From Piezodorus guildinii (lineage: Eukaryota > Arthropoda > Insecta > Hemiptera > Pentatomidae): a stretch of 64,000 bases of DNA. A program made the position numbers and the translations under genes. The DNA lies in contig CM041298.1 in assembly GCA_023052935.1 (NCBI GenBank), positions 53,699,813 through 53,763,812 of the forward strand, in the 5' to 3' direction. Positions within the stretch are counted from its first letter, which is position 1. The number at the start of each line of letters is the position of its first letter. The notes below the pieces were generated by a model, which did no database searches, was not told the origin of the DNA, and was given only the letters and a program-made list of their open reading frames with translations. Below are positions 43,601 through 55,950 of the stretch, piece after piece.

Positions 43601-45439
43601 TTTTACTCGCCGTAGGTTAGATCGAAGCTTTTAGTGCCTCAAGTCAGAATAAAAGAAAAATGTTTTGGTTTATTATTTAGCTATATTGTTGATAAAAAAT
43701 ACTAATGCTGTCTATTTCATTACGCACTTATGGATCATACATTGCTATCAGTTAATCAGGGAGGGATCTTAACAGTATTGGCATCGCACAGCGCGGTTAC
43801 GTCCCTTCGAATTATGCAAATAATTTTCTATTCTCTGAAAAAAGGGACATCTTCCGAGTTCGAATGTGTGACCTTGGGTATAGAAGGCTGTCATGCTAGG
43901 AATACATCACAGGTGAACCCAATGTCTAAATCTGCACAGATGATTAAAAATAAATTTTTTTGGTAGATTTTTATTTTAGAGTAAATTACCATTTTTGTTT
44001 TAATTATCCGAAATTGCGGTGAGGAACCTTGGTTCTCTTGTTAAATTAAAAATTTAAGTTAAATTCAGCTTGAGTGTTTTAGGTTATTTACTTGACTCAT
44101 CTTTAACAAGAAACAGAAGTACTTATAATAAAATATGGAATGGATGACTTAAAGCAAAATCCTGCTTAGGCGTATGTATCTTTAAATATTCAAGATTAGA
44201 AGAGGTATAAACTCTCAACTGTCTTATAAGACTTTTATTTGGCACATATTAAGCTTGTATATTCCTAGGGTTTCCAAATGTGCATTAGGTTCATAATCTT
44301 ATTTCAACCTAGCAAAACTATTTATCTTTTCTGGTTTACTTTTATGTTCTTTCATAACTTAGATTTATTCGTTATTATTACTAATATAATATTTTCGAAT
44401 AAATAAAATGAACAGTACTTTAGCGGAATAAATTTTGAATACTTGGTATACAATGCCAATCAACGAGAATAAGCTAATATTAATTAGATACTGATTCGGT
44501 TTAAATCCGTTTAAAAGAAATTGGTGAAAGGGTAAATTACTTCTGTATACATAATGTGATTTTCTCTTATTATTTATATAATTTTAATTGTAATATATAT
44601 AATAAATTTAGTGAAAATGTAAAAAATATAAATAAAGTGCGTACAGGTATTGGGCTGGGTGATGCTGAGGTAAGGAAGGGTTTGAACAAAGGGGTCTTGA
44701 CGATGCGAGGGGTGAGTAAATTTCCCAATTGATTTTCTGCTTCAAGTATTCTCTGCATGTTTGATACAGCTTATAAGGTCTTGGTTGGTTAAACTTTTGT
44801 CAACTGATATTGCGTATTAGCAACTAATTTTCAATAATTTCAAGTACTTCAAAGAGCCTAGTTGAATATGCAAGATGGCCACGCTGGACGAGATAGCTAC
44901 ATTAATCTATTCACATCCTACGGAAGCATTTATCAAAATTACTATTTCCGTGCTGAGGTAGTCGTCCCAGAACAAAGCAAAATGGCGTTTTCACACATAT
45001 TGTTTCATTTTTTTTTTTTTTTTCACAATTTATTAATTTTATCCTAAATTCATTATATGCTGATATTTATGTTTTTAATACAAAGCGCATTTATTAGTTG
45101 TGAGCCTAGTTCGCTACCGTTCTTCGAGAAAAGGTTTTTTTCTTCTTTTTGTTGGATCTATCTCAAATAATTATACAAATATAACAGATACTTCCAACAT
45201 AAATGTACCTATGCTGTAATTGACCAGGACACATCATTTTTCTCAGGTCTCTGTTAGAAATAATTTATTTATTAATATAAAAAAATGTCATTAGATTGAA
45301 GTTTACTGAGTGGAATGTCATCATCATAATATATATAACGCATGGACATAGGCAGATGGAGTTCAGGGAGGAGGGGACTTATGGTTTTGGTTTATAATAA
45401 AAATCTAAAATTAAGGACTATGATAAATGTTTTAGTTAG
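43601..45439. other. No supported gene
   Basis: AT-rich. The frames at 43730-43966 (78 codons) and 44570-44758 (62 codons, minus) are not recognised and lack supporting context. Confidence 0.3.
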
Positions 45440-46085
45440 AGAATGCTTCAATATATAAACACGTTCCTCATTTATAAATTAATATGCGAATTCCAACGGT
45501 ATATCATACATTTATATTATGGTTCTTATCTTTAAAAAAAAAAATTATATTCAAAAATACTTTAGCACTTTTTTCTTTTAGTTGATTATGAAATTTGTTC
45601 AACTTGTATATACAGCCGTTTTTTATAAATTCTAACACTTTTTTTTTTATAATAATATAATATAATATACAACATTAAAGATACTTTAGAGAAAGACAAT
45701 TAAAACTATCGGCATTTAAGCCCTGTCAGACTAGTTCAATCAGAATGAAACTTTATCATATTAAAGTCCATTAAGTTTTAAATAGATATAACGAGTTTAA
45801 TAAAAATCATTTGAACGTTCAAAATGAATGGTATAAAGTGCTCTTCTGGTTAACTGATTTTGATGAAAAAGTTGCTGTAAAATAAAAGTCATAGACGCAC
45901 TTAAAATATGAAATTTCAGTTTTAAACTACTTATCGATTTCGTGATAGCTAACCACATACACACACACATTTTTTTGCTGGACTTGGTCATTTGGATTTA
46001 AGGGACCCTAAAAGGGGTATTTCTGTTGAAAACTATAATTCGAAAATATTCTCCCTTACTATGTATTTCATATATAAGTAAGTAA
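45440..46085 (+). mobile_element. R-family copy, 5'-truncated
   Basis: Contains TCCAACGGTATATCATACAT, GGCATTTAAGCCCTGTCAGA, GTATAAAGTGCTCTTCTGGT, ACACACACACATTTTTTTGC and the end CCCTTACTATGTATTTCATA with TATAAGTAAGTAAA. The 5' inverted end is absent. Confidence 0.65.
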
Positions 46086-46205
46086 ATCTTGATTAAAAAA
46101 AAAAAAACCTGCACGTCTCCAACCCACGGAGGGTTTTGGGTTCAGTTAATAGGGGAACGGCCGTGCAAGGGGTTGATTTGACCGTGATAACGCTCAGTAT
46201 TTTAA
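46086..46205 (-). repeat. SINE-A 3' fragment
   Basis: The minus strand ends GGGTTGGAGACGTGCAGG followed by the T run, preceded by GCACGGCCGTTCCCC and the TGAGCGTTATCACGG segment. The tRNA-like head is missing. Confidence 0.6.
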
Positions 46206-46860
46206 AATCTTATGAGAACACAAATAAACTATAAGTTTGAACAAGTCGTACTAGTACGTTGCTGCAAGTCGGTGGAGAGTTTTATTGTTGTAGTCTAGGC
46301 TAAATGTTTGACTGAGAAAATTGTAGTAGTTATTTTTCGCTGAAGAGAAAATGTAATTTTAATTTTTGTACTTATTTGATAATTTTTTAACTTATTTACT
46401 TTGTTGTGAGTGAACGTTTTTTGATTCTTCATTTTTTATTTCGCCTCAACTATCCTAAAAATTAATTAATTAATTAAGGCTCTTGTAACATTATGTTTTA
46501 ATGTTATTTGACTTAATAGCTGATGATGGAGGATTATCCCCCGTGAGTTGTCGGTTGGCTTTGGGCTGACAGACGAGTGGATGTTGTACCGCGGGGTCTA
46601 TTGCTCTTGTAAATTGGTTCTCGGATCACCTGCGCCATATTGGGATGATGGCCTATACGTGGTGCCTTATCTAGAACATCCGGTCATCATCGGCCACCTT
46701 CGGAATTATCGGAGAAAAAATTATTCAATTTATTATAATCGCTCAACCTTTGAAACTATTATACTGTCAACAAGATCATTGGATCTATAATGGTCAATGT
46801 TTGCTGGTAAGAGCATCTCTCATGTTATTTTCCTCATCTTAATCTCAAGAAAAAAAATCT
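46206..46860. other. No supported gene
   Basis: A moderately GC-rich patch (46540-46720) carries an 80-codon frame (46548-46790) without a recognised domain. Confidence 0.3.
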
Positions 46861-46861
46861 G

Positions 46862-47946
46862 GTGCGGGCAACACACGACTTTCACTTACCTCTGTTTTTA
46901 AAATCGATTAAAAAATTTCCAAATACAGTTAGAGATAAAAACGAGCGAAACCATTTAAGAATTAATTAAATTGAATTAATATAGAAGCATGTGTTTTATT
47001 AAAACTATTATATTATTATCTAAAATAATCAGTAAGTTTTATCGGCTTTTTATCCCTCTTTATTCAATTTTACAAGCTTGTGTATAAGATAATATATTTT
47101 CTAAAGTCTTTCTTTTTCAAACGGTATATTAGACGTCTATAAAACTGTTCTTATGTTCAAAAATAAAATTGGCGCGCTGTGCTTCATTAACAAGCCGCCA
47201 GGCTGCAGAACGGTCAACATGAATTTGTCTTTTCGGGAACCCAAACAACAGTTAGTTTATCGGATTTTCATCACTCTCCATTACCCTAAAAGTATTCTGT
47301 GTATCAGATAATATTTTTTCTAAAATCTTTATACATCTATATTACTATTGTTTGGCTCAAAAATGCATAAAAACAATATTTGTTCAGTTTTCTCCTTTAA
47401 TTGTTCATCAAATTCGCTCAATGTGCATATTTAGCTGTTAATTATCAATGATAACAAGATTATATAGTTATTTTTATAGAATCTATAGATTTAAAGGTAC
47501 TTTAGATGAAGACAATTTAAAATATCGGCATTTAAGCCCTGTCATACTATTTTAATTAGAATGAAACCTACATCATATTAAAGCCCATTTAATTTTACAT
47601 CCATATAGCGAGTTTAATCAAAACCGTTAGAGCTGTTTTTGAGAAAATTATAAAAAGGTGCAAAATGCATGGTATAAGGTAGCACTTCCGGTCAGCCGAA
47701 TTTATTAAAAAAGTTGCTGTAACATTTCGGGCGTATAGTTGTCTGAAATATGAAATTTTAGTTTTATAGGACTTTCCGTTTCCGCCCGGGAGTTACCACA
47801 CACGGACACACACACAGACCTTTTTTCGGGACTTGGTTTTTGGGTTCCCCTAACACGTATATTTCCGTTGAAAACTGTAATTCGAAAATTTTCACGATCG
47901 CAATACTTTCCATTACTATATATTTCATATATAGTAAGTGAAAGTA
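46862..47946 (+). mobile_element. R-family element, reference copy
   Basis: Opens CTGGTGCGGGCAACACACG and carries the 12-bp inverted ends ACTTTCACTTAC (46878-46889) and GTAAGTGAAAGT (47934-47945). The interior has conserved blocks: GGCATTTAAGCCCTGTCATA, GGTGCAAAATGCATGGTATA, ACACACGGACACACACACAG, CGGGACTTGGTTTTTGGGT and TTTCACGATCGCAATACTTT. No protein is encoded. At least nine more whole or partial copies occur in this window. It could be a MITE, or a Helentron-type element, since those also have subterminal inverted repeats and an internal CA-type microsatellite. Confidence 0.7.
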
Positions 47947-48000
47947 AAAGTTCATTTTGAGCGTAAACTAAATAACTGTATAGTTGTTAATCAGTACAGA

Positions 48001-48742
48001 GGGTGCCCCATAAAAGTTTCGTCTTATCTTGAGAGCAGATATTAGACCTTAGCTGGAACAAAAATAAGACCCATATGTCAACTGTTCGGGAGGAATAAGA
48101 TTTTTGCTGTTATCCATGGTTTTCATTAAACAGGAAAAATCTGGAAATTTAATTTCCTCCCTACCTGTTGACAATCGGACTATGGTCATATAAACTGCTT
48201 TGAGTATATTGAGTTTATTATTGGCTCACACAACATGACTAGACAAATATGAGACACATATTAAGCACAAATCTATTTAGTCATTCTTTTAATTCTTCTC
48301 TCTTTTAATCTTTAATAGGCCAATGAAGGTAGGTTTATTTTGCACCATTTTAAATCTAATTAAAAGATAAAGTTTTTCTGAGGCCCATAAAATCCAAAAC
48401 TTAGTGATAGAAGAGTAATAGCTCCTTGAATATCTTCTTAAACATAATAACGTTTAATTATCTGTATGACGTCGTGCAACATTTACTTTTCTATTTTGAT
48501 AGCTTGACACTAATTCTTCTAGGAAATTTTCTCTCCTTTCATTTGGTGTCACATGTTTTTCTTTACGTGCTCATGGAGTAGACATATTTGATTTTATCTG
48601 ATGAAAACCATGGATAACAGCACAAAGTTTGATTTTCCTCCCTAACCGTTTACGATTGGACTATGGGCCATATGAATTTTTTTGTTTAACTTAAGGTCTA
48701 GTATCTGCTCTCACAATGCGACGAGACATTTATGAGACACCA
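48001..48742. mobile_element. MITE-like inverted-repeat element
   Basis: The left end GGGTGCCCCATAAAAGTTTC and the reverse of the right end GGTGTCTCATAAATGTCTCG belong to arms of about 125 bp, both running to GCTGTTATCCATGGTTTTCA. A second, diverged inverted copy of the arm lies at about 48146-48262, so the left 260 bp is itself a hairpin. No transposase. No clear target duplication. Confidence 0.6.
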
Positions 48743-49129
48743 TGTATAGTGTAAAATGTATAGCACATTTTCTATAAAACTTCATTCTTTTTTTTTTTTT
48801 TTTTTTTTTATTATAAATAATGTTTAATTTCTTAAAATGTGTTTTCATAGTGTGGATATTATACTTGTTAGTTTTGATACAATTTTATCATTTAGTTATC
48901 CTTTTTTTTTTTTTTTTTTAAATATTATTTAATGATATTATTGAATTTATTAAAAAATAACTTTTGATATTGTAATCCGCATTGATCTTTTTGAAAATAT
49001 ACCTTTCGCCTCTCCCGCTACTTTCGCGAATCTCACAATACCTCACTCCCAGAAATTTTCATCTACCTTTTCTCTCACCTAGTTGCGCGGTTTTTATATA
49101 GTTTAAAAAATAATTGATTTATTGAACAA
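48743..49129. other. No gene seen; T runs
   Basis: AT-rich, with T runs at 48789-48809 and 48903-48919. Confidence 0.4.
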
Positions 49130-52100
49130 TTTTTTTTTTTTTTTTTTTTTTTTTTTGTAGGCGTAAACCACTTGGGTCATTTTCGCCTTAAATCACTTTT
49201 AATAAACGGATTAAATATTATAGTCTATTGCACAAGTCGGTCTGTCGTAGGAAGTCAAAAAGTTTTGCAGTTGTTTGTATGTTGTCTTGTAAAACGGTTG
49301 GTAAGTCAGTGTCAATTGCAATATGTGCTCTGTGAGTATCATAAGCCCTACACTCTGTCAAAATGTGTTTAACAGAGATTGGGCAACCGCATGTTGGGCA
49401 GTCCGTAGGAGGTTCCCGTGCCATGAGATGTCCGTGAGTTAGTCGGGTGTGTCCAATACGCAGGCGCGCCAGGATAACCTCTTCCCTTCGCTTTTGTCGT
49501 AGAGACGAATGCCAATGGGAGATGTCCCTTCTTATTTCCCTTAATTTGTTGTCAGTAGTGTCATGCCAAATCTGTCCCCACTTCGACCGAATCCGCTGCT
49601 TGATGATAGAGACATAGTCGCCAACAGGCACCCCAGTAAAGGGAATGCCATCTGTTATTGCTTCTTTGGCTGCACGATCTGCGAGTTCATTGCCAACTAT
49701 ACCGCAGTGGCTCGGTACCCAGACGAAAAAAACTGAATTATTGGAAACTATTGTGGACTGCAATGATAATAAAATATTTTGAATAAGAGAGTCGGTAGAG
49801 AAAAGGCGCTTCAAGCTGAGCAGGGCCGATAAGGAGTGCAAATAATCCTGGTTGTCTTAGTAGGGTAAATTACATTTAAACTTTTATAAATTCCAACTAG
49901 TTCTGCGTTATAGTTGCTACAGAGTGGAGAAAGGGAAAATATATGTTGTCTGCCCTCACACACGACCGATACTCCCACACCTAAGGAACTCTTAGAGCCA
50001 TCAGTATATACGTAATCAGCAACACCGAGTCTATCTTGTAGTTTTTGAAATTCCTGCTTATATATGTAAGGATATGTGTTTTGTTTGAGTAATTTGGTAA
50101 GGGAAAGACAGATATTCGGAGAGGGAAATTGCCAAGGATAAATTGGAGATGTTTCTATTGTAAGGAAAGAAGGAAATTCAAGGTTAAGCTCGACCAGAAA
50201 TTTAGAAATGCGGACTATAAAGGATGGTCTTTTGGATAAGGAGAATTGTTGTTGGGTGAGAAATTGTCTATTTGGGAATAAATGAAGGAGAGGATGGTTG
50301 GGAGTGGACAGGATCTTAGCAGCAAGGATCAGATCAAATTGTTGCCTTCGTAGTGCAAGTGGAGGTTCACCAGCTTCAGCACACAAGCTAATAGAAGGGC
50401 TGGAACGGAAAGCACCAATAGCTATTCGAAGACCGGTGTTTTGTATAGGATCGAGTAGTTTTAGAGTTCGACTTGAGGCAGAATTAAAAGCATTGCAACC
50501 ATAATCTAACTTTGGCCTTATGAGAGTCCTAAACAGAGTTATCATGCTTCTACGATCAGCACCCCAACTTGTGTTACTAACCATCTTGAAGAGATTGAGA
50601 GAACGGAGGCAATTAGCTTTTAGTTGCTTCAGATGTGGAGACCAGCTAAGTGTGCGATCGAAGGTCACACCCAGGTATTTGACTGTATTAGAAAGAGTGA
50701 GTGGTTGGTTGGCTATCTTTAGGGATGGTTGTGAATTCGGTTGTCTTTTGCTGAAGAGTATCGCAACAGTCTTTTGGGGTGATATGGTGAAACCGTTGTC
50801 ATTAAACCAGGCACTGACGTTATCTAAAGATTGTAATTATTAATAAGATTATAAGTTGTATTGTAAATCTGGCACCTGTTTCCCTGCAATATAAAGTACA
50901 AGATCGTCCGCGTACAGCATACTCTTGACCGACAAGTTGACTACTCTTAACACCTCATTTAAACATATACAAAAGAGTGTTGCACTCAAGACGCAGCCCT
51001 GAGGCACGCCATTTTCTTGCTCATATTCCTGAGAAAACACATCACCGAGTCTAACCATGAATCTTCTATCTGTGAGGAAGTTAGAGATGAAACCAAGGAT
51101 GTGCCCATTGATTCCCATCCTAACCAAAGTATCGACGATGAGCCTTCTCCAAGTCCTGTCAAAAGCATTTTCGATATAAATAAAAACAGCCAACAGTTTT
51201 TCTTTTTGTTCGAAGGCACCTAATATGTCACATTCCAGGCGAACCAGGTTGTCTCTCGTGCTTCTTCCTTTCCGAAAACCACTTTGCCATACTGGAAGAA
51301 CATTTTTCGCTTCTAGGAACCACATCAAACGATTGCTTATCAGTTTCTCTAAGAGTTTACATATAGAAGAGGTGAGAGAGATAGGGCGATAGCTATTGAC
51401 GTTCATCGGGTATTTATCTTTCTTGAGTATAGGAATCGTAATTGCTTTTTTCCATACATTTGGAAAACGTTCGGATAAAAACAGAGTATTTAAAACCTCT
51501 AGGATTACTGATTTATTATTAGAACTGAGATGTTTAATCATACCAATACATATCTGATCTGGACCGGGAGAGGAATCTTTTCTGGAGTTTAAAGCGGTAA
51601 GAAATTCTGCCATTGAAAAGGAGTGATTTAGGGGATCTGATGGATCATATGGAATGTTAAGAGGGATGGATTCAATAGATTGCTTTATATTAAGAAAGTG
51701 AGCAGAGAAGTTAGCGGTGGAAGAGATGGAATAACAGTGGTTAGCCAAAGTTTCAGGATCAGTTTCATACAGGCCGTGGTTTTTCAGACACGTTATTTGG
51801 GGTGAAAATCCAAATCCCATAATTTTCCGAACTGTTTCACAGAAAACGGTACTTGGAGTGTTACAACTAACTTTACCTAAAAAATTTTTCCACGACGATT
51901 TTTTATTCTTTTTAACGATATATCGAGCGTGTTTTCTTGCAGCTTGGTATGTCTCTAGCATTTCTGAAGATGGTCGCCGGAGAAACTTTCTCAAAGCTTT
52001 TCGCTTATCTTTTATGGCTTTGGCGCATTCTTCGTTCCACCAGGGTACAGGAGGGCGAGAGCCATGATGTGTACTGTCGTTTGTGGATGTGTGTGGAATA

Positions 52101-52500
52101 GCAATATGTGCCGCGGTAAGCAGTCTGGTATTAACATTTGAAATAAGTCTGTCAGGGTCACTTTCGAATAGGTCGATGTCAGTAAGTTGTGCTTTCTCTT
52201 GATACAGAGCCCAATCTGCCTTTTTAGTCAGCCATTTGTTGGGTCTACTAAGAGTAGGACCTTTATTGAGAGTTTTGATGATTATGGGGAAATGATCACT
52301 ACCGTGTGTATCATCTAATGTGTACCATTGAGTTGTTGCTTGTAACTGAGGGCTGGTGATTGTAAGATCAATAGCAGAGAGATTGCCGGATCGGGTGCAG
52401 AGGTGTGTTTTATAGATATGGTTATTAATGGTGTTCAGATGACATGTATCTAGAAAGGTTTCGACCAATTTACCCCGTTCGTCTAAGCTGTCAATTTATA
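49130..52500 (-). mobile_element. 5'-truncated I-type LINE with RNase H
   Basis: Minus-strand element ending in an A tail (T run 49130-49156). It retains the end of the endonuclease, the whole RT, an RNase H domain and a C-terminal zinc-type motif. APE endonuclease plus RT plus RNase H in one ORF2 is typical of the I group and of LOA-type elements. The 5' truncation is near 52500. I could not find a target duplication. Confidence 0.82.
49218..52495 (-). pseudogene. I-type LINE ORF2: endonuclease end, RT, RNase H
   Basis: From the 5' end: GKLVETFLDTCHLNTINN and DDTHGSDHFPI (endonuclease end); PPVPWWNEEC; RT with SSPGPDQICIGMI, SYRPISLTSSICKLLEK, VWQSGFRKGRSTRD, AVFIYIENAFDRTW, NGVPQGCVLSATLF and YADD. 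Near 50820-50850 three TAA codons occur in frame within seven codons, after which the same frame resumes (LDNVSAWFNDNGFTISPQKT, YLGVTFDRTLSW). RNase H follows: YTDGSKSS, YNAELVGIY, then a deletion of about 2 bp near 49840 that removes the third catalytic Asp and shifts frame; then SLSALLSLK, WVPSHCGIVGNELADRAA, RLRIGHTRLTHGHL and CPTCGCPIS...HILTEC. The RT core is intact, but the ORF is broken twice. Confidence 0.87.
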
Positions 52501-52554
52501 CAGCACATTTGCTGATTGTCAGATACATTCTGACAGGCGTAAATATAGATTTAA

Positions 52555-53165
52555 AGAGAAAAAAAAAAAATCATTTTTATTCTGGGACATTTTGTCTCCT
52601 AAGAATAACATACAGTGAACAGAAAAAGTCCAATTTGTCTGGGTGCATTTGATATATAATTATTAAATCAAGTAAATTATATAAGGTCAATACGAGTAAA
52701 ATATACAAAAAACAAATTAAAACTTCAAATGAGTTTAGTTAAGTATTATCAAAGGTTAAGTATTATCTAGATTTATTATTTGTGGAGGTGGTTCAATTAT
52801 TCGTGTTTGAATGTGGTTAGGGATGACACTTTTCGGAGGGAGATGGGTAAAGAGTTCCAAAGTATGGTAGCACGGATGATAAAGGACTTTTCATAAAGGA
52901 CTTATTACTGTTCTATAAGAGGGTAGGTATAGATCGATGGTTGGGATCTTGTATTTAGGGTGTGCACGGAAGAGCGCGGAGTAAGGGGTTCAAAGGTATA
53001 GGAAGGTTTTCTGGTCGCAAGATGACAAGTAAGTATTTTCTTCAGGATTTAGGATAGAGCCACCTTTGACCAGAATACCAATGAGAGACGTGTGACTGTC
53101 TAGAGAGGCCATAGATAAATCTTAGGAACCTATTCTTATTCAAGCTAATAGATTAAACAGTTGTT
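52555..53165 (-). pseudogene. C-terminus and 3' tail of a CR1-like LINE (copy 2)
   Basis: The minus strand reads NRFLRFIYGLSRQSHVSHWY (compare NCFLRFVFGTSRRSHVSHLY in copy 1), then after frame changes IRATILWNSLPISLRKVSSL. The 3' end GTCCCAGAATAAAAATG then a T run matches copy 1. It abuts the truncated 5' end of the I-type LINE. Confidence 0.7.
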
Positions 53166-53909
53166 TTTAAACAGAAATGATACCACATTCAAATTCCATC
53201 CGTAGGAAGCTGGGAGTGGTCGCTATGCTAAAACTGTTTAGTGCAACCCTCAGGTCATGGATTCGAGAGGGAAGCGTCAATGGATGTTTATTGTCATTGT
53301 TATTACACTTTCCTCTCATTTAAATAGTAAGTCGAGAACCAGCCATTACTCGCAGAACATTCCGTTTCCGAACAATAAGTCTACAGCGGCTTAGACCTTA
53401 AGAGATTAGCTTGCCTAAAATGTGAGGATGTTGGATGAGATGTGAAGACCCGTTCCGACCAATCCAATCATGAGAGTCTCGTTTGCATCTTTCCCGCAAC
53501 AAGCCTTTTTATCGGATTGAAAGTTGCTCTTTTCCTGCCTCCACTTGCGGGTGGAGGGAGCGCAGGCTAATTTGAATCTCACTTCGACACCCCACGGTCT
53601 TCTTCCCTCTGAAACTTTTTCACTTTCTCAACAACCTAAGGTAGAAGAAGTATGGTAATAAAAGGGGCAATCTTAATTTATCTACTTCGTATTCTTGGAA
53701 AATCTTAATATAAAAGAAGGAAAAAAAAAGTCTTGATTTTTATTATTCTTTTGCACTGAACAATTAGAGGTTACCAAAAATTATTGTCAGTTACCAAGAT
53801 ATCAAGGTACGAATACTTTTATTGTTCATCTATAAAACCATAGAGCATGACATGTATGATCGACTCAAAGCTACGTAGTTTACTTTTTGGTCTTAACAAA
53901 AATACAAAA
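53166..53909. other. No gene seen
   Basis: Mixed composition with a GC-richer patch (53440-53600). Nothing recognised. Confidence 0.3.
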
Positions 53910-53911
53910 TC

Positions 53912-55080
53912 TGGTGCGCGCAACATACGACTTTCACTTACCTCCGTTGTTTGTTGTTTTTTTTAAACATAATTTATTGAAATTTACAGCTGTACTAAAA
54001 AAAAATACATTAAGTAAATACGATTTTAGAAAAATGACATGAAAAAGACTTGTAGAAGAACTACCCAATTGTAGCACTCCTGTAACTAATCTAAACTGGA
54101 AGGTCTCGGGGCCCTCTCCTTTTCAGACGCCTCGGAAGATTGTCGGGAATTGAAAAGGAAGAAAGGATTGAAACTAGAGGATTAGGGTGGGAATGGAGTT
54201 TATCATGAAAGGAATGATATCTAGATCGGGCCAAATCAGCAACATACGGAATATTAAGGTCTACTTCCGTTGTTAATATTAATTTTAGAATTTTAAATAC
54301 ACTTCGAGATGAAAAAAGATCAAAGAATTAATTACATAAAGTTTCGATTGAAACATCTGTTTTATTAATAATCAATTATATTTTTATCTACAAAAATCAG
54401 CCAGTTTCATCGGCCTTTCATTACTCTCCATTAACTTTTACAATTCCGTGTATCAGATACTATTTTTCACAGGCTAAAAGGGCGAATTCGCGTTTATCGA
54501 ATTCGCTCAAATTCTGTATTTAGCCGTTATTTTTCAATGCTAACAAGACATTATGCCAATTTTTTTTTTTTTTTTATTTACAAAATTAAAGGTACTTTAG
54601 AGAAAGAAAATTTAAATGACAGGTGTTTATATATGACGTTAAAGTCCATTAAATTTACATCTATATAGCAAGTTTTATCAAAATCGTTTGAGAAAATAGT
54701 AAAGAAGTGCAAAATGCATGGTATAAAGTAGCACTTCCGGTCGGCGCATTTAGGTGAAAAAGTTGCTGTAACATCTCGGACGTATAGTTGTCTTAAAAAT
54801 GTAATTTTATTTTTTTATGAGTTTCTTTTTCGTGCTAGACTTACCACACACACACACAGATCTTTTTTTGGGACTTGGTTATTTGGACTCGGGGGTCCCT
54901 AAAACATGTATTTCTGTTGAAAACTAGAATTCGAAAATTTTCACGATCGCAATACTGACCTTTACTGTATGTAGGTTAGGTAGAGTTTTTATGGACACTC
55001 AAGTTTTTATGGACAGGTCTTCAGTGTCCTTCAACATATTTTCAACATATATATTTAAAGTATAGGTAAGGGAAAGTAAA
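53912..55080 (+). mobile_element. R-family element split by LINE J4
   Basis: Begins CTGGTGCGCGCAACATACG, has the core AAAATGCATGGTATAAAGTA and GCACTTCCGGTCGGCGC, and ends TTCACGATCGCAATACTGAC with extra sequence before AGGTAAGGGAAAGTAAAA. The LINE at 53952-54265 was inserted 50 bp inside its left end. Confidence 0.65.
53952..54265 (-). mobile_element. 5'-truncated Jockey-type LINE (J4) with 9-bp target duplication
   Basis: TCCGTTGTT at 53943-53951 recurs at 54266-54274. Between them lies 314 bp: the A tail (T run), the 3' UTR and the last codons of ORF2, reading VADLARSRYHSFHDKLHSHP and closing RRLKRRGPRDLPV. The coding stretch is open, so the copy is young relative to J2. Confidence 0.9.
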
Positions 55081-55189
55081 ACATGGATGTATAGTTAAGC
55101 AGAGCTCTCGCAGACACTCAACTTTTGAGGTCTTCAGTGTTCTCCAATGACTTTGCGTTTAATTTTTAAAATATGTTTTATATAAAATA

Positions 55190-55950
55190 ATATAATAGTG
55201 TAAAACTGTTATGTCCAATAATCACCTGAGTTAATGCCCTATTCTTCACTTTACATAACTTTTTTTTTTTGGTTGACCCTCACCACGCCTTTGTAGGCTA
55301 TACCGGGGTTTCTCGTGCCAGGGGGATGAGGGCGGGGGATTAATGCTGAGATAAAATCCCCCCACCGAGATTCGAACTCATAATTATTATATAATAATAT
55401 ATAACATTTTTTTGTGAAATATTTAGCTTTCCAACTATATATTACACATCTATATTACTATTTTCGTATTCAGAAAAAAAAATCCTGGAAAAATATATTT
55501 ACTCTTTTGGGATGTGTTGATTTTTTTACAAATCTACAAAATATCGGCATTTAAGCCCTATTAGACTGTTTCAATCAGAATCAAACCTACATGATCTTAA
55601 AGCCCATAAAACTTTACATCGACATAGGAAGTTTAATCAAAATCGTTTGAGCCGTTTTCGAGAAAATCGTAAAAAGTTGCAAAATACATGGTATAAAATA
55701 GTTCTTCTGGTTTACCGATTGTATATAAAACGTTTTTTATTTCTGTCTCATCTTAGGTATATACGCTCCTAAAATATGAAATTTCAGGAGTGAAAACTTT
55801 TTTTTTTTCGAGTTACTTCGTGTATACCTTTTCGGGCGACTTGGTTATTTGGAGTCTACGGTTCCATAAATGTGTATTTCCTGTGAAAACTAGAATTCGA
55901 AATATTACATGATCGCAATACTTTCCCTTACTATATATTTCACATAAAAG
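55190..55950 (+). mobile_element. R-family copy, 5'-truncated
   Basis: Contains GGCATTTAAGCCCTATTAGA, GTTGCAAAATACATGGTATA, TTCTTCTGGTTTACCGATTG, CGGGCGACTTGGTTATTTGG and the end CGCAATACTTTCCCTTACTA. A SINE-E fragment (55268-55395) sits in its left part. Confidence 0.6.
55268..55395 (-). repeat. SINE-E copy
   Basis: The minus strand has the B-box-like GAGTTCGAATCTCGG and ends in an A run (T run on plus, 55259-55270). The body shares GAGGGCGGGGGATTAATGCT with 15330-15440 and 42345-42610. Confidence 0.5.
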
